DNA of 64,000 bases from Bog-473 sp035552395 (lineage in GTDB: Bacteria > Actinomycetota > Acidimicrobiia > Acidimicrobiales > RAAP-2): NCBI GenBank assembly GCA_035552395.1, contig DASZLL010000008.1:40064-104063 (forward strand), read 5' to 3'. Both the position numbers and the translations under genes were made by a program. Shown piece after piece: positions 49,173-58,807 of this stretch; within the stretch, counting starts at the first letter, position 1; each line of letters begins with the position of its first letter. The notes beneath the pieces are model-generated. The model saw only the letters and a program-made list of their open reading frames with translations, had not been told where the DNA came from and made no database searches.

Positions 49173-50635
49173 AGTCGAAATGTCGTGTCCTTCACCTCGA
49201 CCGCCCGGCCGACGAGGCCTTCGGCGACGGCGAGACGGGCGGTCTGTGCATCTTCGCAGGTGGCTGCCGTGCGGACCCCATCGGCCAGGTCGGCGACGAT
49301 CGCTGCACGCACCGGCTCCAGGCCGTCGTCCCCGCCATAGGTGACGGTGTAGCTGGCGACGGTCGCCGCTGACTCCTTTGCGGGTGGCGTTCCGACGACC
49401 GGCACCACTTCGGTGGCGGCGACGGCATCATCGGCGAGGTCGGCCAGCAGCGGTGCGCCCGGCGGTGGCGCGGCCGACCACACCGCCAGCCCCGGTTTCG
49501 ACAGCATGCCCGACACGGTGGTCACCAGGCCCAGCCCGCCCGGGTCCTCACGGAGGCGCCGGCCGAGCGTGACGACCGACTGCAGCACGTAGTGGTTGAA
49601 CGGCCCGCCGGCGAAGGCCATGCCACCGGTGAGCGTCGGCGTGGCTGCCGGGTTGAGGCCGAGCTCCCGCTGTTGGACGCGGACGGCGGCCGGGAAGCAG
49701 GAGTAGACCTCGGCGAGTTGCAGGTTGCGCAACGGCGCGCCCAGGTGGGCTCCGGCGGCGCGGCCGAGGACCCCCATGGCGGGCCAGGCGTGCAGCCGGC
49801 GGCGCGCCGTCAGCGTGACCGCCGCGGAGCAGTGCAGCGCGACGTGGGGAAACAGCCACCGGTCGGTCGGGACCCCATAGGCAGCGGCTGCGGCGGCGGA
49901 GCAGATGAGCAGTGCCGAGGCCTGGTCGACCGTCCACTGGGTCGAGTGCCGCAGGTTGTAGGGGTACGCAAGGGGGCGGTTGCGCGGCCCGGGTGTCGCG
50001 AGCTCGTCCGCCGTGCGGGGCGTGCCGAACGCGGCGTCCGGGTTGCGCGTCGCCACGCCATTGAAGCGTGCCCACAGCGAGGCGATTTCGTCGCGCTGTG
50101 CGTCGCTCGACAGACCCTCGGCCGCCGCCAGCGCGTTCTCAATCAGGGCGTACTGCTGGACCACCGGCCACACGAGGCCGGCCGCGATCTCGATGGGGGC
50201 GATGAAGTCCGACGGGCGCGTGAGCACGTCGTCCGGCGGTCCCGCAGAGTCGTCCTTCTCCACACCGCCACCTCGCTCCCAGACGCGCGCCTCCGCGCCC
50301 ACGACGACCACCGCGTCACACTCGCCGTTCGAGACGGCCGCCAGCACGTGGTTGATGAGCTCCTGTTGGGACACGCCCACTTCGGCAAAGACCGTCCTGG
50401 CGTGGGAAGCGCCGATCCGGAGTGCGACCGAACGTCCGGGATCGGTGAGCGACCACGAACCCTGCGGACAGACGATGCGATCGAGCGAGCCGAGGAGCCC
50501 CGGCGCCCCGGCGTCGGCGGCGGCCCGCCGCACCGCTTCGGTCATGAGGTCGGCCACCGGGCTGGAGTCGTTCGACGTGCCTAATCCGACGAGCACGGGC
50601 TGGCGCGGGTCGATCGAGCGAGGCGGTGCTGTCAC
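49169..50635 (-). CDS. Thiolase-like acetyl-CoA acetyltransferase family protein
   Basis: 488 aa from the GTG at 50635. The thiolase fold is suggested by QPVLVGLGTSNDS, NGECDAVVVVGAEARVWERGG and LAEVYSCFPAAVRVQ. The place where thiolases carry the nucleophile Cys reads EVGVSQQELINHVLAA, so the Cys is missing. The C-terminal 90 residues resemble the extra domain of type-1 thiolase-like proteins. The role may be in acyl-CoA or sterol side-chain metabolism, but activity is doubtful. Divergent from the dienelactone hydrolase gene by 24 nt. Confidence 0.78.
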   Translation of the reverse strand: MTAPPRSIDPRQPVLVGLGTSNDSSPVADLMTEAVRRAAADAGAPGLLGSLDRIVCPQGSWSLTDPGRSVALRIGASHARTVFAEVGVSQQELINHVLAAVSNGECDAVVVVGAEARVWERGGGVEKDDSAGPPDDVLTRPSDFIAPIEIAAGLVWPVVQQYALIENALAAAEGLSSDAQRDEIASLWARFNGVATRNPDAAFGTPRTADELATPGPRNRPLAYPYNLRHSTQWTVDQASALLICSAAAAAAYGVPTDRWLFPHVALHCSAAVTLTARRRLHAWPAMGVLGRAAGAHLGAPLRNLQLAEVYSCFPAAVRVQQRELGLNPAATPTLTGGMAFAGGPFNHYVLQSVVTLGRRLREDPGGLGLVTTVSGMLSKPGLAVWSAAPPPGAPLLADLADDAVAATEVVPVVGTPPAKESAATVASYTVTYGGDDGLEPVRAAIVADLADGVRTAATCEDAQTARLAVAEGLVGRAVEVKDTTFRL

Positions 50636-50659
50636 GGCGGGCGATGCTACGGTCCGCCC

Positions 50660-51511
50660 ATGGCGACGAGCGAAGCGAGCAAGCGGCAGGACGCGCTCGA
50701 GGGTTTCACCAAGGAGTCGTTCGAGGCGGACGGCAAGCGCCGGGACATCTACCGCATCGGCAGCGGCCCGGCCGTGATCGTCATCAGCGAGATCCCGGGC
50801 ATCACCCCCCAGGTGGCCCAGTTCGGCCGGCGCGTCGCCGCGGCCGGCTGCACGGCGGTGTTGCCGCACCTCTTCGGCGACCCGGGGCGGCCGGCCACCG
50901 TCGGCTACGCGATGCGCTCGATCGCCCCGGCCTGCGTCTCACGGGAGTTCTCGTGGTTCGCGCTGAAGAAGACGAGCCCGGTCACCTCGTGGCTGCGCCA
51001 GTTGGCGAAGGCCGAGTTCGAGCGCTGCGGCGGTCCCGGGGTCGGCGTGATCGGCATGTGCTTCACGGGTGGCTTCGCGCTGGCCATGATGGTCGACGAC
51101 TTCGTGCTGGCCCCGGTCTTGAGCCAGCCGTCCCTGCCGTTCCCGCTGTCGAAGAAGCGCAAGGCGGACATCGGGATCTCCGACCGCGATCTGGCCCGGG
51201 TCAAGGAGCGCACCGAGGCGGGCACCTGCCTGCTCGGCCTGCGATTCACCAACGACCCGTTCTGCTTCCCCGAGCGCTTCGAGACGCTGCGCCGCGAACT
51301 GGGCGACAAGTTCATCGCCGTCGAGATCGACTCGGCGCCGGGCAATCCCTATGACCATCCCAAGCAGGCACACTCGGTGGTGACCGAGCACCTCGTTGAC
51401 CAGGAGGGCACGCCGACCCGCGCCGCGCTGGACCAGACGTTGTCGTTCTTCCGCGAGAAGCTCGGCGTGGGTACCGGGCCCGGGCCGCGCCCGGAGGGCT
51501 TGGGGGACTAA
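50660..51511 (+). CDS. Dienelactone hydrolase family protein
   Basis: 283 aa, alpha/beta hydrolase. The nucleophile is the Cys in GVIGMCFTGGFAL, as in dienelactone hydrolases. A His candidate lies in GNPYDHPKQAHSVV. The oxyanion segment VIVISEIPGITPQVAQFGRR is typical. The natural substrate may be a lactone or ester and is not known. The ATG at 50660 directly follows a GCTACGGTCCGCCC stretch shared with the promoter region of the divergent thiolase-like gene. Confidence 0.87.
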   Translation: MATSEASKRQDALEGFTKESFEADGKRRDIYRIGSGPAVIVISEIPGITPQVAQFGRRVAAAGCTAVLPHLFGDPGRPATVGYAMRSIAPACVSREFSWFALKKTSPVTSWLRQLAKAEFERCGGPGVGVIGMCFTGGFALAMMVDDFVLAPVLSQPSLPFPLSKKRKADIGISDRDLARVKERTEAGTCLLGLRFTNDPFCFPERFETLRRELGDKFIAVEIDSAPGNPYDHPKQAHSVVTEHLVDQEGTPTRAALDQTLSFFREKLGVGTGPGPRPEGLGD

Positions 51512-51574
51512 CCGGACTTCGCTCGGCCTGCCGCCTCCATCTGCTCTACGCTTGGGCGTTGTTAGGGCGGTCTT

Positions 51575-54500
51575 ATGGCGGATGGCGGTCAGCTCGGAAC
51601 GAAGTCTGTGCTCTTCACGGACCTCGTGGGCTCCACGGAGTTGCGGGTCAAGCTCGGTGAAGAGGGTGCGGACGAGCTGCGTCGCGTCCACGACGCTCTG
51701 CTGAGCGACGCGGTCACCTCGGGCGGCGGCGCGGTCGTCAAGGGCCTGGGCGACGGCATCATGGCCACCTTCGATTCGGCGGCCGACGCGGTCGCGGCGG
51801 CAGTCAGCCTGCAGCAGTGCACCTACCAGCACAGCCGAAAGGTGCCCGCACAGGCGTTCGCCATCCGCGTCGGTGTGTCGATCGGCGACGTCTCGACCGA
51901 GGAGGGGGACGTCTTCGGGGTGCCGGTGGTCGAGGCCTCTCGCCTGTGCTCCACCGCGCTCGGCGGCGAAATCCTCGTGGCCGAATTGGTGCGCGCCCTG
52001 GCGCGTGGCAGAGGCGGCTTCGTCTTCGAGCCCATGGGGGACCTAGAGCTCAAGGGGCTGCCCGAGCCGCTCCCTACCTGCCGCGTCGTCTGGGAACCGA
52101 TCGTGGAGCCGGGCACGGCCGACGCGTCAGGCGCCGCGCCGTTCCCGGCCCCACTCCTTGGATCGGTCACCGCTTACGTCGGGCGCCATGCGTTGCGTGA
52201 CCGTCTGACTGAGCAATGGGCGAACGCGCGGGGTGGGAGCCCGCGGACCCTGTTGCTGGCCGGCGAGCCAGGGGTGGGCAAGACGCGGACCGCGGCGGAC
52301 GTGGCCCGGCACGCCTTCGGAGAGGGCGCACTCGTCCTCTACGGTCGATGTGACGAGGACCTCGGCGTGCCCTACCAGCCGTTCGTCGAGGCTCTGTCGA
52401 CCTACACGGACCACGCAAACGAGCCACGGCTGGGTCGGCTGTCCGGGGAGCTCGCCCGCTTCATCCCGGACCTCGGCGAGCGCTTCGGACTGTCTGCGCC
52501 GTCGGCATCGGATGCGGCGACAGAGGAGTTCCGCCTCTTCGAGGCCACAGCGTCCTGGTTGGTCGACGCCGCCCAGAACGGATCTGGCTTGGTTTTTGTC
52601 CTCGACGACATCCACTGGGCGACGAAGCCGACACTGCAGCTGCTCGTGCACTCCGTGCGGGCGGCGTCCGACGCCGGCGCGCCGATCCTGTTCGTCGGCA
52701 CCTACCGCGACACTGACATCGATCGTGCTCACCCCTTAGCGGCCACACTGAGCGACCTTCGTCGCCTCCCGGGCGTGGAGCGCCTCGCCGTCGACAACCT
52801 CACCATCGACGAGGTCCTGGAGCTGGTCACCGTTGCGGCGGGGCACGACCTCGATGCGGACACGAGCAGGCTCGCCCGGGCCATCCACGCCGAGACCGAG
52901 GGTAATCCCTTCTTCATCGCCGAAGTGCTGCGACACCTGATCGAGACGGGGGGCGTCCGGCGCGAGGGGGAGCGGTGGGTGGTGGCGGACGCGGAGCACG
53001 TCGCCATCCCCGAGGGCGTGCGCGACGTCGTGGGCCGGCGACTCAGTCGACTGAGCGATTCGGCCAACGAGGTCTTGACCGTCGCCGCAGTCGAGGGACG
53101 CGACTTCGACATTGCCGTCCTCGCCGCCATCGGGGGGAGCGAGGACGTCGCACTGGACGCGCTCGACGAGGCGGTGCGCGCCCGCCTGGTCGAGGAGACC
53201 GGCCTGGACCAGTATCGCTTCACCCACGCGCTGGTACGCACGACCCTCTACGACGAGCTCACGGCCACGCGCCGGCGCCGGCTGCATCGCCGAGTGGCCG
53301 ATGCCATCGAGAAGCTGCGGCCGGCCGATGTCCGGGCGCTGGCCCATCACTGCACCGAGGGCGGCCCCGACGGCGGCGACATCACGCGGGCCTTGCATTA
53401 CACGCTGGCCGCGGCCGGCGAGGCGCTCACTGCTCGTGCGTTCGCCGATGCGGAGGCGAGGTACCGCTCGGCCCTGGACCTGCTCGAGGATGCAGAGGAG
53501 CAGATGGTGCCCGAGCGGGTCTTGGCCCTGTGCGGGCTGGGCGAGAGCCAGCGCGACCAGAGCGACACGGGCTTCCGTGAGACGCTGCTCGAGGCGACCC
53601 GGCTCGCACTCGACGCCGGTGATCCGGCATCCGCCACCCGCGCGGTGATCGCCAACACCCGCGGCACGGTCAGCATCGTCAGCGGCGTCGACGCCGAGCG
53701 CGTGGAGCTCATCGAGCGCACCCTCGACCAACTGGGGTCTGTGCCCGGTCCGGAGCGCGCCCGGCTGCTGGCACTGCTGGCCCAGGAGACGACGTTCAGC
53801 GGGATCGATGAGGACCGGCGGCTTGCGCTGTGCGACGAGGCCGAAGAGTTGGCCCGGGCCCTCCGCGACGACGATCTTCTCTGCTTCGTCCTCGTGACCC
53901 TGGGGTTCGCCGGTTTTTCTCCGGGTCGCTGGGACCACTGGCTGGAGCAACACCGAGAGGCCGCCACCTTGGCGGACGAACTCGGCGATCCCGTGCGGCA
54001 GGTCGCCGCTCGCATCTGGCTGTCGGCGGCGCTCTTCTCCCATGATTTGGTCGAAGAGTCGAACAGGGTCACCGACGAGGCGCTCGCCATCGCCCGCGAC
54101 GTGCCGCCGCACGTGAGGTGGATCGCGGAGTATCAGGGCCTGCGGGCATCCGTATTGCGCGGCGGATGGCAGGAGTTGGAGAAGCAGAACGACGAGCTCT
54201 TCGCGCGTGGCCTCGAGCTCGGGCAGCCCGACGCACTGCAGTGGTGGTCGGCGACGACGATCTTCAACCTCCTCATCCGGGGTGGCATCACCGATCCGCT
54301 GGTGGATGCCGCGGCGGCGTATGTCGACCAATTTCCTCAGGACATGACCTGGCGCACGGGCTACCTCCTGGCGGCCGCAGGAGCGGGGAGGCTGGAGGAG
54401 GTTCGGGCCCAGCGAGCGTTCCTCCCTGCTGCGCCAACCTTGGCGGCATCGCCGTGGCCCCTCATGATGATCGGGGTCGTGGCCATAGCCGCCATAGAAC

Positions 54501-54859
54501 TCGGCGATGCCGCATACGCCGCCGACCTGGCCGAGGTACTCGCCCCGTTCTCCGGGGCCTGGCTGCACAATTACCTGACGGTCATCGGGCCGATGTCATG
54601 GCCCCGCGGTATGGCGCTCTCCGCCGCCGGAGACCATGACGAGGCCGTGGCCGAGGTCGAACGGGCCCTCGGGAAGCTCGTGGACCTGGGCCTCGTGACC
54701 CACGCAACCCGGCTCCGCGTCGACCTGGCGCGGGTGCTGCGTCGGCGCAACGGCGAAGGCGACGGGGCTCGGGCCGCTGCGCTGTTGGTCCAGGCCCGTA
54801 CCGAAGCGAAAGAAGCGGGCTCCACCGGCCTCGTCGAAAAGATCGACGCCCTCATCTGA
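51575..54859 (+). CDS. Class III adenylate/guanylate cyclase-like protein with AAA/STAND ATPase and helical repeats
   Basis: 1094 aa. Residues about 8-180 are a class III cyclase domain: SVLFTDLVGSTELR with the metal Asp, VVKGLGDGIMATF, and AIRVGVSIGDV. Residues about 200-480 are an AAA-type ATPase (LLLAGEPGVGKTRTAADVA; GLVFVLDDIHWATKPTLQLL). The rest is helical TPR-like repeats. This is the common actinobacterial architecture in which the cyclase domain may sense or make cAMP; some substrate-fixing residues could be lost. It converges with the amine oxidase gene. A helix-turn-helix domain was not seen. Confidence 0.88.
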   Translation: MADGGQLGTKSVLFTDLVGSTELRVKLGEEGADELRRVHDALLSDAVTSGGGAVVKGLGDGIMATFDSAADAVAAAVSLQQCTYQHSRKVPAQAFAIRVGVSIGDVSTEEGDVFGVPVVEASRLCSTALGGEILVAELVRALARGRGGFVFEPMGDLELKGLPEPLPTCRVVWEPIVEPGTADASGAAPFPAPLLGSVTAYVGRHALRDRLTEQWANARGGSPRTLLLAGEPGVGKTRTAADVARHAFGEGALVLYGRCDEDLGVPYQPFVEALSTYTDHANEPRLGRLSGELARFIPDLGERFGLSAPSASDAATEEFRLFEATASWLVDAAQNGSGLVFVLDDIHWATKPTLQLLVHSVRAASDAGAPILFVGTYRDTDIDRAHPLAATLSDLRRLPGVERLAVDNLTIDEVLELVTVAAGHDLDADTSRLARAIHAETEGNPFFIAEVLRHLIETGGVRREGERWVVADAEHVAIPEGVRDVVGRRLSRLSDSANEVLTVAAVEGRDFDIAVLAAIGGSEDVALDALDEAVRARLVEETGLDQYRFTHALVRTTLYDELTATRRRRLHRRVADAIEKLRPADVRALAHHCTEGGPDGGDITRALHYTLAAAGEALTARAFADAEARYRSALDLLEDAEEQMVPERVLALCGLGESQRDQSDTGFRETLLEATRLALDAGDPASATRAVIANTRGTVSIVSGVDAERVELIERTLDQLGSVPGPERARLLALLAQETTFSGIDEDRRLALCDEAEELARALRDDDLLCFVLVTLGFAGFSPGRWDHWLEQHREAATLADELGDPVRQVAARIWLSAALFSHDLVEESNRVTDEALAIARDVPPHVRWIAEYQGLRASVLRGGWQELEKQNDELFARGLELGQPDALQWWSATTIFNLLIRGGITDPLVDAAAAYVDQFPQDMTWRTGYLLAAAGAGRLEEVRAQRAFLPAAPTLAASPWPLMMIGVVAIAAIELGDAAYAADLAEVLAPFSGAWLHNYLTVIGPMSWPRGMALSAAGDHDEAVAEVERALGKLVDLGLVTHATRLRVDLARVLRRRNGEGDGARAAALLVQARTEAKEAGSTGLVEKIDALI

Positions 54860-54868
54860 TCGAGGCGG

Positions 54869-56233
54869 TCAGCGCGCCGCGGCCAGGATCTCCTCGCACA
54901 CCCGCTCGCCCGAGCGCACCGCGCCGTCCATGGCGCCGAACGAGGTTGTGGCGGTTTCGGTCCCGGCCCAGTGGATGCGCCCGACCGGCTCGCGCAGCAA
55001 CCGCCCGTACTGGGTGAGCACGCCGGGCGCGAAGTGGGCGCACGAGCAGCCACGCGTCCAGCGCTCCTCGGACCAGTTGAGCTCCATGACCTCGATCGGC
55101 TGGGCCGCCCTCGGACCGAGCCGCGTCGTCAGTGTCTTCAGCAGTACCGAACGCCGCTCACTCTCGGGGAGGGACCACAGCGCCCGGGCCCGGGGACCGG
55201 CCGAGTAGGCCCCGATGACGCCCTGGGCGTGGCCCGGCTGCGTCGTGTCGAGCGTCACCTCGATCATGTCGTCCGTCGCCACCGTCGCACCGGACACGCC
55301 CTCGTCACGCCAGAACGGCTCGTCGTAGATCGCGACGGTCTTGACCTCGGTGCCCGCCGGGACCTTGTGGAGCAGCAGTACGTGGTTGCCTGGGAGCGCG
55401 GGTTCGAAGCGGATCCCGGAGGCCAGCGCCCGCGGCAACGCGAGCACGACGCGCCGGGACGTCACCGTTGCGGCGTCGGATACCACCTCGACCCGGTCGG
55501 CCTGTTGGGTCACCGCCGTCACCGGGGCCTTCAGCACGACGGCATCCCCGAGGTCCCGCGCCATGACCTTCGGGATCTGGTCGACCCCACCCTCGAACTG
55601 GGAGTCCTGGTACCCGCCCTCGATGTTCATCAACGATTCGACGCCGCCGGCCGAGCTCACTAACAACAGCCAGCAGAGCATCGAGACCTCGGACAGGTCA
55701 CAGGTGAAGCAGGCGCGCACCGTCGCTTCGAGGAGGTCGCGCGCCGTCTTCGTTGGCACCCGGCTCGGCGTGAGCCAACTGCGCACTGACTGCGCGTCCC
55801 ACTCGGCGGCCCGGGGCGCGTCCCATGGCGAGGCGGGGGAGACCTTCTTGGCCATCGAGCTCATCCGTGCCACTGCCTGGCCGGCGCTGATCAGGGCGAG
55901 CGGGCTGATCTTGGGGATGTCGCCTCGATACCGCCGCACCTTCCCGCCCGTAGCGAGCACGTTGTCGCCTTCGACGAACGTCTTGAAGGTGGTGACGCCC
56001 GTCTCCTTGGCCAGCCCCTGGAGGCAGTCATGGTTGGGACCGACGAAGCAGCCGCCCATGTCGACGGGAATGCCCGCGGCCGAGGTCTGGGTCCAGACCC
56101 GGCCGCCCACCCGGTCCCGCGCCTCGAGCACCACCACCGAGTGGCCGGCTTGGGACATGCGCCGGGCCGCCGTCAGCCCGGCCAGCCCGGCCCCCACCAC
56201 GCAGACGTCCGCTTCCAAGCTGTTCTGTGGCAT
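54869..56233 (-). CDS. Flavin monoamine oxidase family protein
   Basis: 454 aa from the ATG at 56233, with GGAGG five to six bases upstream. FAD motif: ADVCVVGAGLAGLTAARRM, then VVLEARDRVGGRVWTQ. The C-terminal FAD contact is RIHWAGTETATTSFGAMDGAV. It should oxidise an amine with O2, but the substrate is not deducible. It is divergent from a TetR gene with a palindrome between them, so that repressor probably controls it. Confidence 0.9.
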   Translation of the reverse strand: MPQNSLEADVCVVGAGLAGLTAARRMSQAGHSVVVLEARDRVGGRVWTQTSAAGIPVDMGGCFVGPNHDCLQGLAKETGVTTFKTFVEGDNVLATGGKVRRYRGDIPKISPLALISAGQAVARMSSMAKKVSPASPWDAPRAAEWDAQSVRSWLTPSRVPTKTARDLLEATVRACFTCDLSEVSMLCWLLLVSSAGGVESLMNIEGGYQDSQFEGGVDQIPKVMARDLGDAVVLKAPVTAVTQQADRVEVVSDAATVTSRRVVLALPRALASGIRFEPALPGNHVLLLHKVPAGTEVKTVAIYDEPFWRDEGVSGATVATDDMIEVTLDTTQPGHAQGVIGAYSAGPRARALWSLPESERRSVLLKTLTTRLGPRAAQPIEVMELNWSEERWTRGCSCAHFAPGVLTQYGRLLREPVGRIHWAGTETATTSFGAMDGAVRSGERVCEEILAAAR

Positions 56234-56264
56234 TCGCCACCTCCCACTTGCAAAAGGGACGCTA

Positions 56265-56285
56265 ACATGCGTGCTGCTCGCATGT
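56265..56285. promoter_or_regulatory. Palindromic operator candidate between amine oxidase and TetR
   Basis: Perfect inverted repeat ACATGCG-N7-CGCATGT. It lies 31 nt upstream of the amine oxidase start and 167 nt from the TetR start, as expected for a TetR-family site in a divergent pair. Confidence 0.5.
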
Positions 56286-56451
56286 AAATAACCACAAAGA
56301 GAGGACGTTCCGGCCGCGTGCGCAGAGATGTGTGGAGAGATGACGATAGTTCGAGCTGCCAGCGCCCCATGTCCGCCGCCACCACACCGAGCCGCGGGCG
56401 CGGCCCAGACACACTCAGACCGAGCCCTGGTCCAGGCCAGGACCGGGAGCA

Positions 56452-57096
56452 ATGACGGCGCCGCCCCACATGACCTCGACCACAACCCCGACCGACGGCG
56501 ACCCCCGCCGGCCCCGCCGCTCGCAGGCCGACCGCTCGGCCACGACCCGGGCCGCTCTCATCCGAGCAGCGCGGGAGCTGTTCGCCGAACAGGGTTTTGC
56601 CGCCACGAGCCGGGACCAAATCGCCCAGCGGGCCGGCGTCACCCGCGGCGCGCTCTACCACCACTTTGAGTCCAAGACCGCCGTCTTCGCAGCACTCGTC
56701 ACCGAGCTCGAGGACGAGCTCGTCGAACGAGTGATCTCTGCAGCTGCCGAGGCCGAGGGCGTGCGGGCGCAGCTGCACCTGGCCTCCCGGGCCTACATGG
56801 ACGCCTGCGCCGACCCCACGCTCGCCCGCATCCTGGTCGACGCCCCGGCCGTGCTCGGCGTCGCCGCCTGCCGGGCGCTCGATGCCGGGGCCTGCCTTCC
56901 CCTCCTCGAAGACGGTTTCGCCCGCGCCGAGGGCGAGGGCGTCGAGGTCCCGGGGGATCCACGGGTGGCCGCCGCCCTGCTCCTGGGTTTCCTCAACGAG
57001 GCGGCCGGCCTCATTGCCGCCGCACCTTTCAACCGGGCCCTCCGCGCCACAGTGACCGCCACCGTCGACGCCTGGCTGACCAAGCTCTTCGGCTGA
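56452..57096 (+). CDS. TetR family transcriptional regulator
   Basis: 214 aa. HTH: ALIRAARELFAEQGFAATS, RDQIAQRAGVTRGALYHHFESKTAVFAALV. The C-terminal ligand-binding domain has DPTLARILVDAPAVLG and the EAAGLI helix. GGGAG lies just before the ATG at 56452; an ATG at 56470 is also possible. It sits between the amine oxidase (divergent) and aldehyde dehydrogenase (same strand), so it may control an amine-to-acid pathway. Confidence 0.9.
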   Translation: MTAPPHMTSTTTPTDGDPRRPRRSQADRSATTRAALIRAARELFAEQGFAATSRDQIAQRAGVTRGALYHHFESKTAVFAALVTELEDELVERVISAAAEAEGVRAQLHLASRAYMDACADPTLARILVDAPAVLGVAACRALDAGACLPLLEDGFARAEGEGVEVPGDPRVAAALLLGFLNEAAGLIAAAPFNRALRATVTATVDAWLTKLFG

Positions 57097-57224
57097 CCAC
57101 GACCTCCGCCCCGCCGCAAGCCCATTGAGCTGAGCCACGCTCGGTGGAAGGATGACGGAACACGACCAGGGGTGTGGGGGCGAGCCCTCCACGCGAACCG
57201 AACCAAGCACATCCGAGGAGCGCC

Positions 57225-58670
57225 ATGTCCGACTTCGTTATGACCATCGCCGGGGAGCCCGCGCCGACCGAAGGCACCTTCGGCGTCAAGAACCCCGCCA
57301 CCGGCGAGGTCTTCGCGCAGGCGCCCGAATGCTCGCGCCAGCAGCTCGATGCCGCCTTCGATGCCGCTGCCAAGGCGGCCCGCGACTGGAAGGCCGACGA
57401 GGCGCAGCGCCGCGCCGTGCTGAACCGGGCGGCCGAGGTGCTCATGGCTTCGACCGCCGAACTGGCCCCGGTGCTCACCGCCGAGCAGGGCAAGCCCCTG
57501 GGCGACGCCGGCATCGAGGTCTTCGCCTCGGCCATCTGGTGCCAGTACTTTGCCAACCTCGAGGTGCCGCCCACGATCATCCAGGACGACGAGACCGCCC
57601 GCATCGAGCTGGCCCGCCGTCCGCTCGGCGTCGTCGCCGCCATCACGCCCTGGAACTTCCCGCTGACGCTCGCCTTCTGGAAGATCGCTCCCGCTCTCCT
57701 CGCCGGCAACACACTCGTGCTCAAGCCCTCGCCCTACACGCCGCTCTCCACGCTCAAGGTCGGCGAGATCCTGCGTGACGTCTTCCCACCCGGCGTCGTC
57801 AACATCGTGAGCGGGAGCGACGAGCTCGGCGCCTGGATGACCTCGCACCCCGTCCCGCGCAAGATCAGCTTCACCGGTTCGGTCGAGACGGGGAAGAAGG
57901 TCGCCATGGCCGCCGCTCCCGACCTCAAGCGGGTCACGCTCGAGCTCGGCGGCAACGACCCGGCCATCGTCCTCGACGACGCCGACCCGGCCACGGTCGC
58001 CTCGGCCATCTTCGCCGGCGCGTTCAACAACAACGGCCAGGTCTGCTCCGCCATCAAGCGCGTGTACGTGCCCGAGGCGCTCTACGAGGACGTGGTCGAA
58101 GGGCTCGCCGCCCACGCCCGCACCATCAAGGTGGGCGAGGGGAACGAAGAGGGGGTCAAGCTCGGTCCCATCAACAACGAGCCGCAGTACGAGCGGGTCA
58201 AGGAGCTGGTGGCCGACGCACTGTCCCACGGCGCCACCGCCGTCACCGGCGGCCAGGCCATGGATCGCCCCGGCTACTTCTTCGAGCCGACGATCCTCAC
58301 CGGCCTCTCCGATGGCACGCGCATCGTCGACGAAGAGCAGTTCGGCCCCGCGCTGCCGGTCATTCCCTACCGTGACCTGGGCGACGCCATCGACCGGGCC
58401 AACGCGACGCACTTCGGCCTGTCGGGCTCGGTGTGGGGCGGCGATGCCGACCGGGCCGAAGAGGTGGCGGCCCAGCTCGAGTGCGGCACGGCCTGGGTGA
58501 ACACGCATTTGGCGCTGGCACCGAACCAGCCCTTCGGCGGCTTCAAGTGGAGCGGCATCGGCGTCGAGAACGGGCCGTGGGGCCTGGCCGAGTTCTCCGA
58601 GTTCCAGGTGGTGCACCGTTCCAAGGCGGCCAACGGACTGAACGCCAACACGGCGATGCTCCTCAACTAG
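57225..58670 (+). CDS. NAD(P)-dependent aldehyde dehydrogenase
   Basis: 481 aa. It contains VVAAITPWNFPLTL, SFTGSVETGKKVA, the catalytic Glu in LELGGNDPAIV and the catalytic Cys in FNNNGQVCSAIKRVY, plus FGGFKWSGIGVENG at the C-terminus. GAGGAG four bases before the ATG at 57225 sets the start. Together with the amine oxidase at 54869 it could turn an amine into a carboxylic acid, the aldehyde being the intermediate. That pairing is inferred from position only. Confidence 0.93.
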   Translation: MSDFVMTIAGEPAPTEGTFGVKNPATGEVFAQAPECSRQQLDAAFDAAAKAARDWKADEAQRRAVLNRAAEVLMASTAELAPVLTAEQGKPLGDAGIEVFASAIWCQYFANLEVPPTIIQDDETARIELARRPLGVVAAITPWNFPLTLAFWKIAPALLAGNTLVLKPSPYTPLSTLKVGEILRDVFPPGVVNIVSGSDELGAWMTSHPVPRKISFTGSVETGKKVAMAAAPDLKRVTLELGGNDPAIVLDDADPATVASAIFAGAFNNNGQVCSAIKRVYVPEALYEDVVEGLAAHARTIKVGEGNEEGVKLGPINNEPQYERVKELVADALSHGATAVTGGQAMDRPGYFFEPTILTGLSDGTRIVDEEQFGPALPVIPYRDLGDAIDRANATHFGLSGSVWGGDADRAEEVAAQLECGTAWVNTHLALAPNQPFGGFKWSGIGVENGPWGLAEFSEFQVVHRSKAANGLNANTAMLLN

Positions 58671-58807
58671 AGCTCGTCGCTAGCGCCACACACACACACA
58701 TTCTCCAGGGGCATCCGAGGGCGTCGCCCGCCCGGCACCGGCAAACGAATCCGCTGCCGGGCGGTGACGACCCGCCCCGACGAGAGTGGTGCTGTCGTGA
58801 AGGTCGA

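Noticed and set aside
58686..58702. (CA)n run after the aldehyde dehydrogenase gene
   Set aside because: Short dinucleotide repeat in an intergenic gap with no sign of function.
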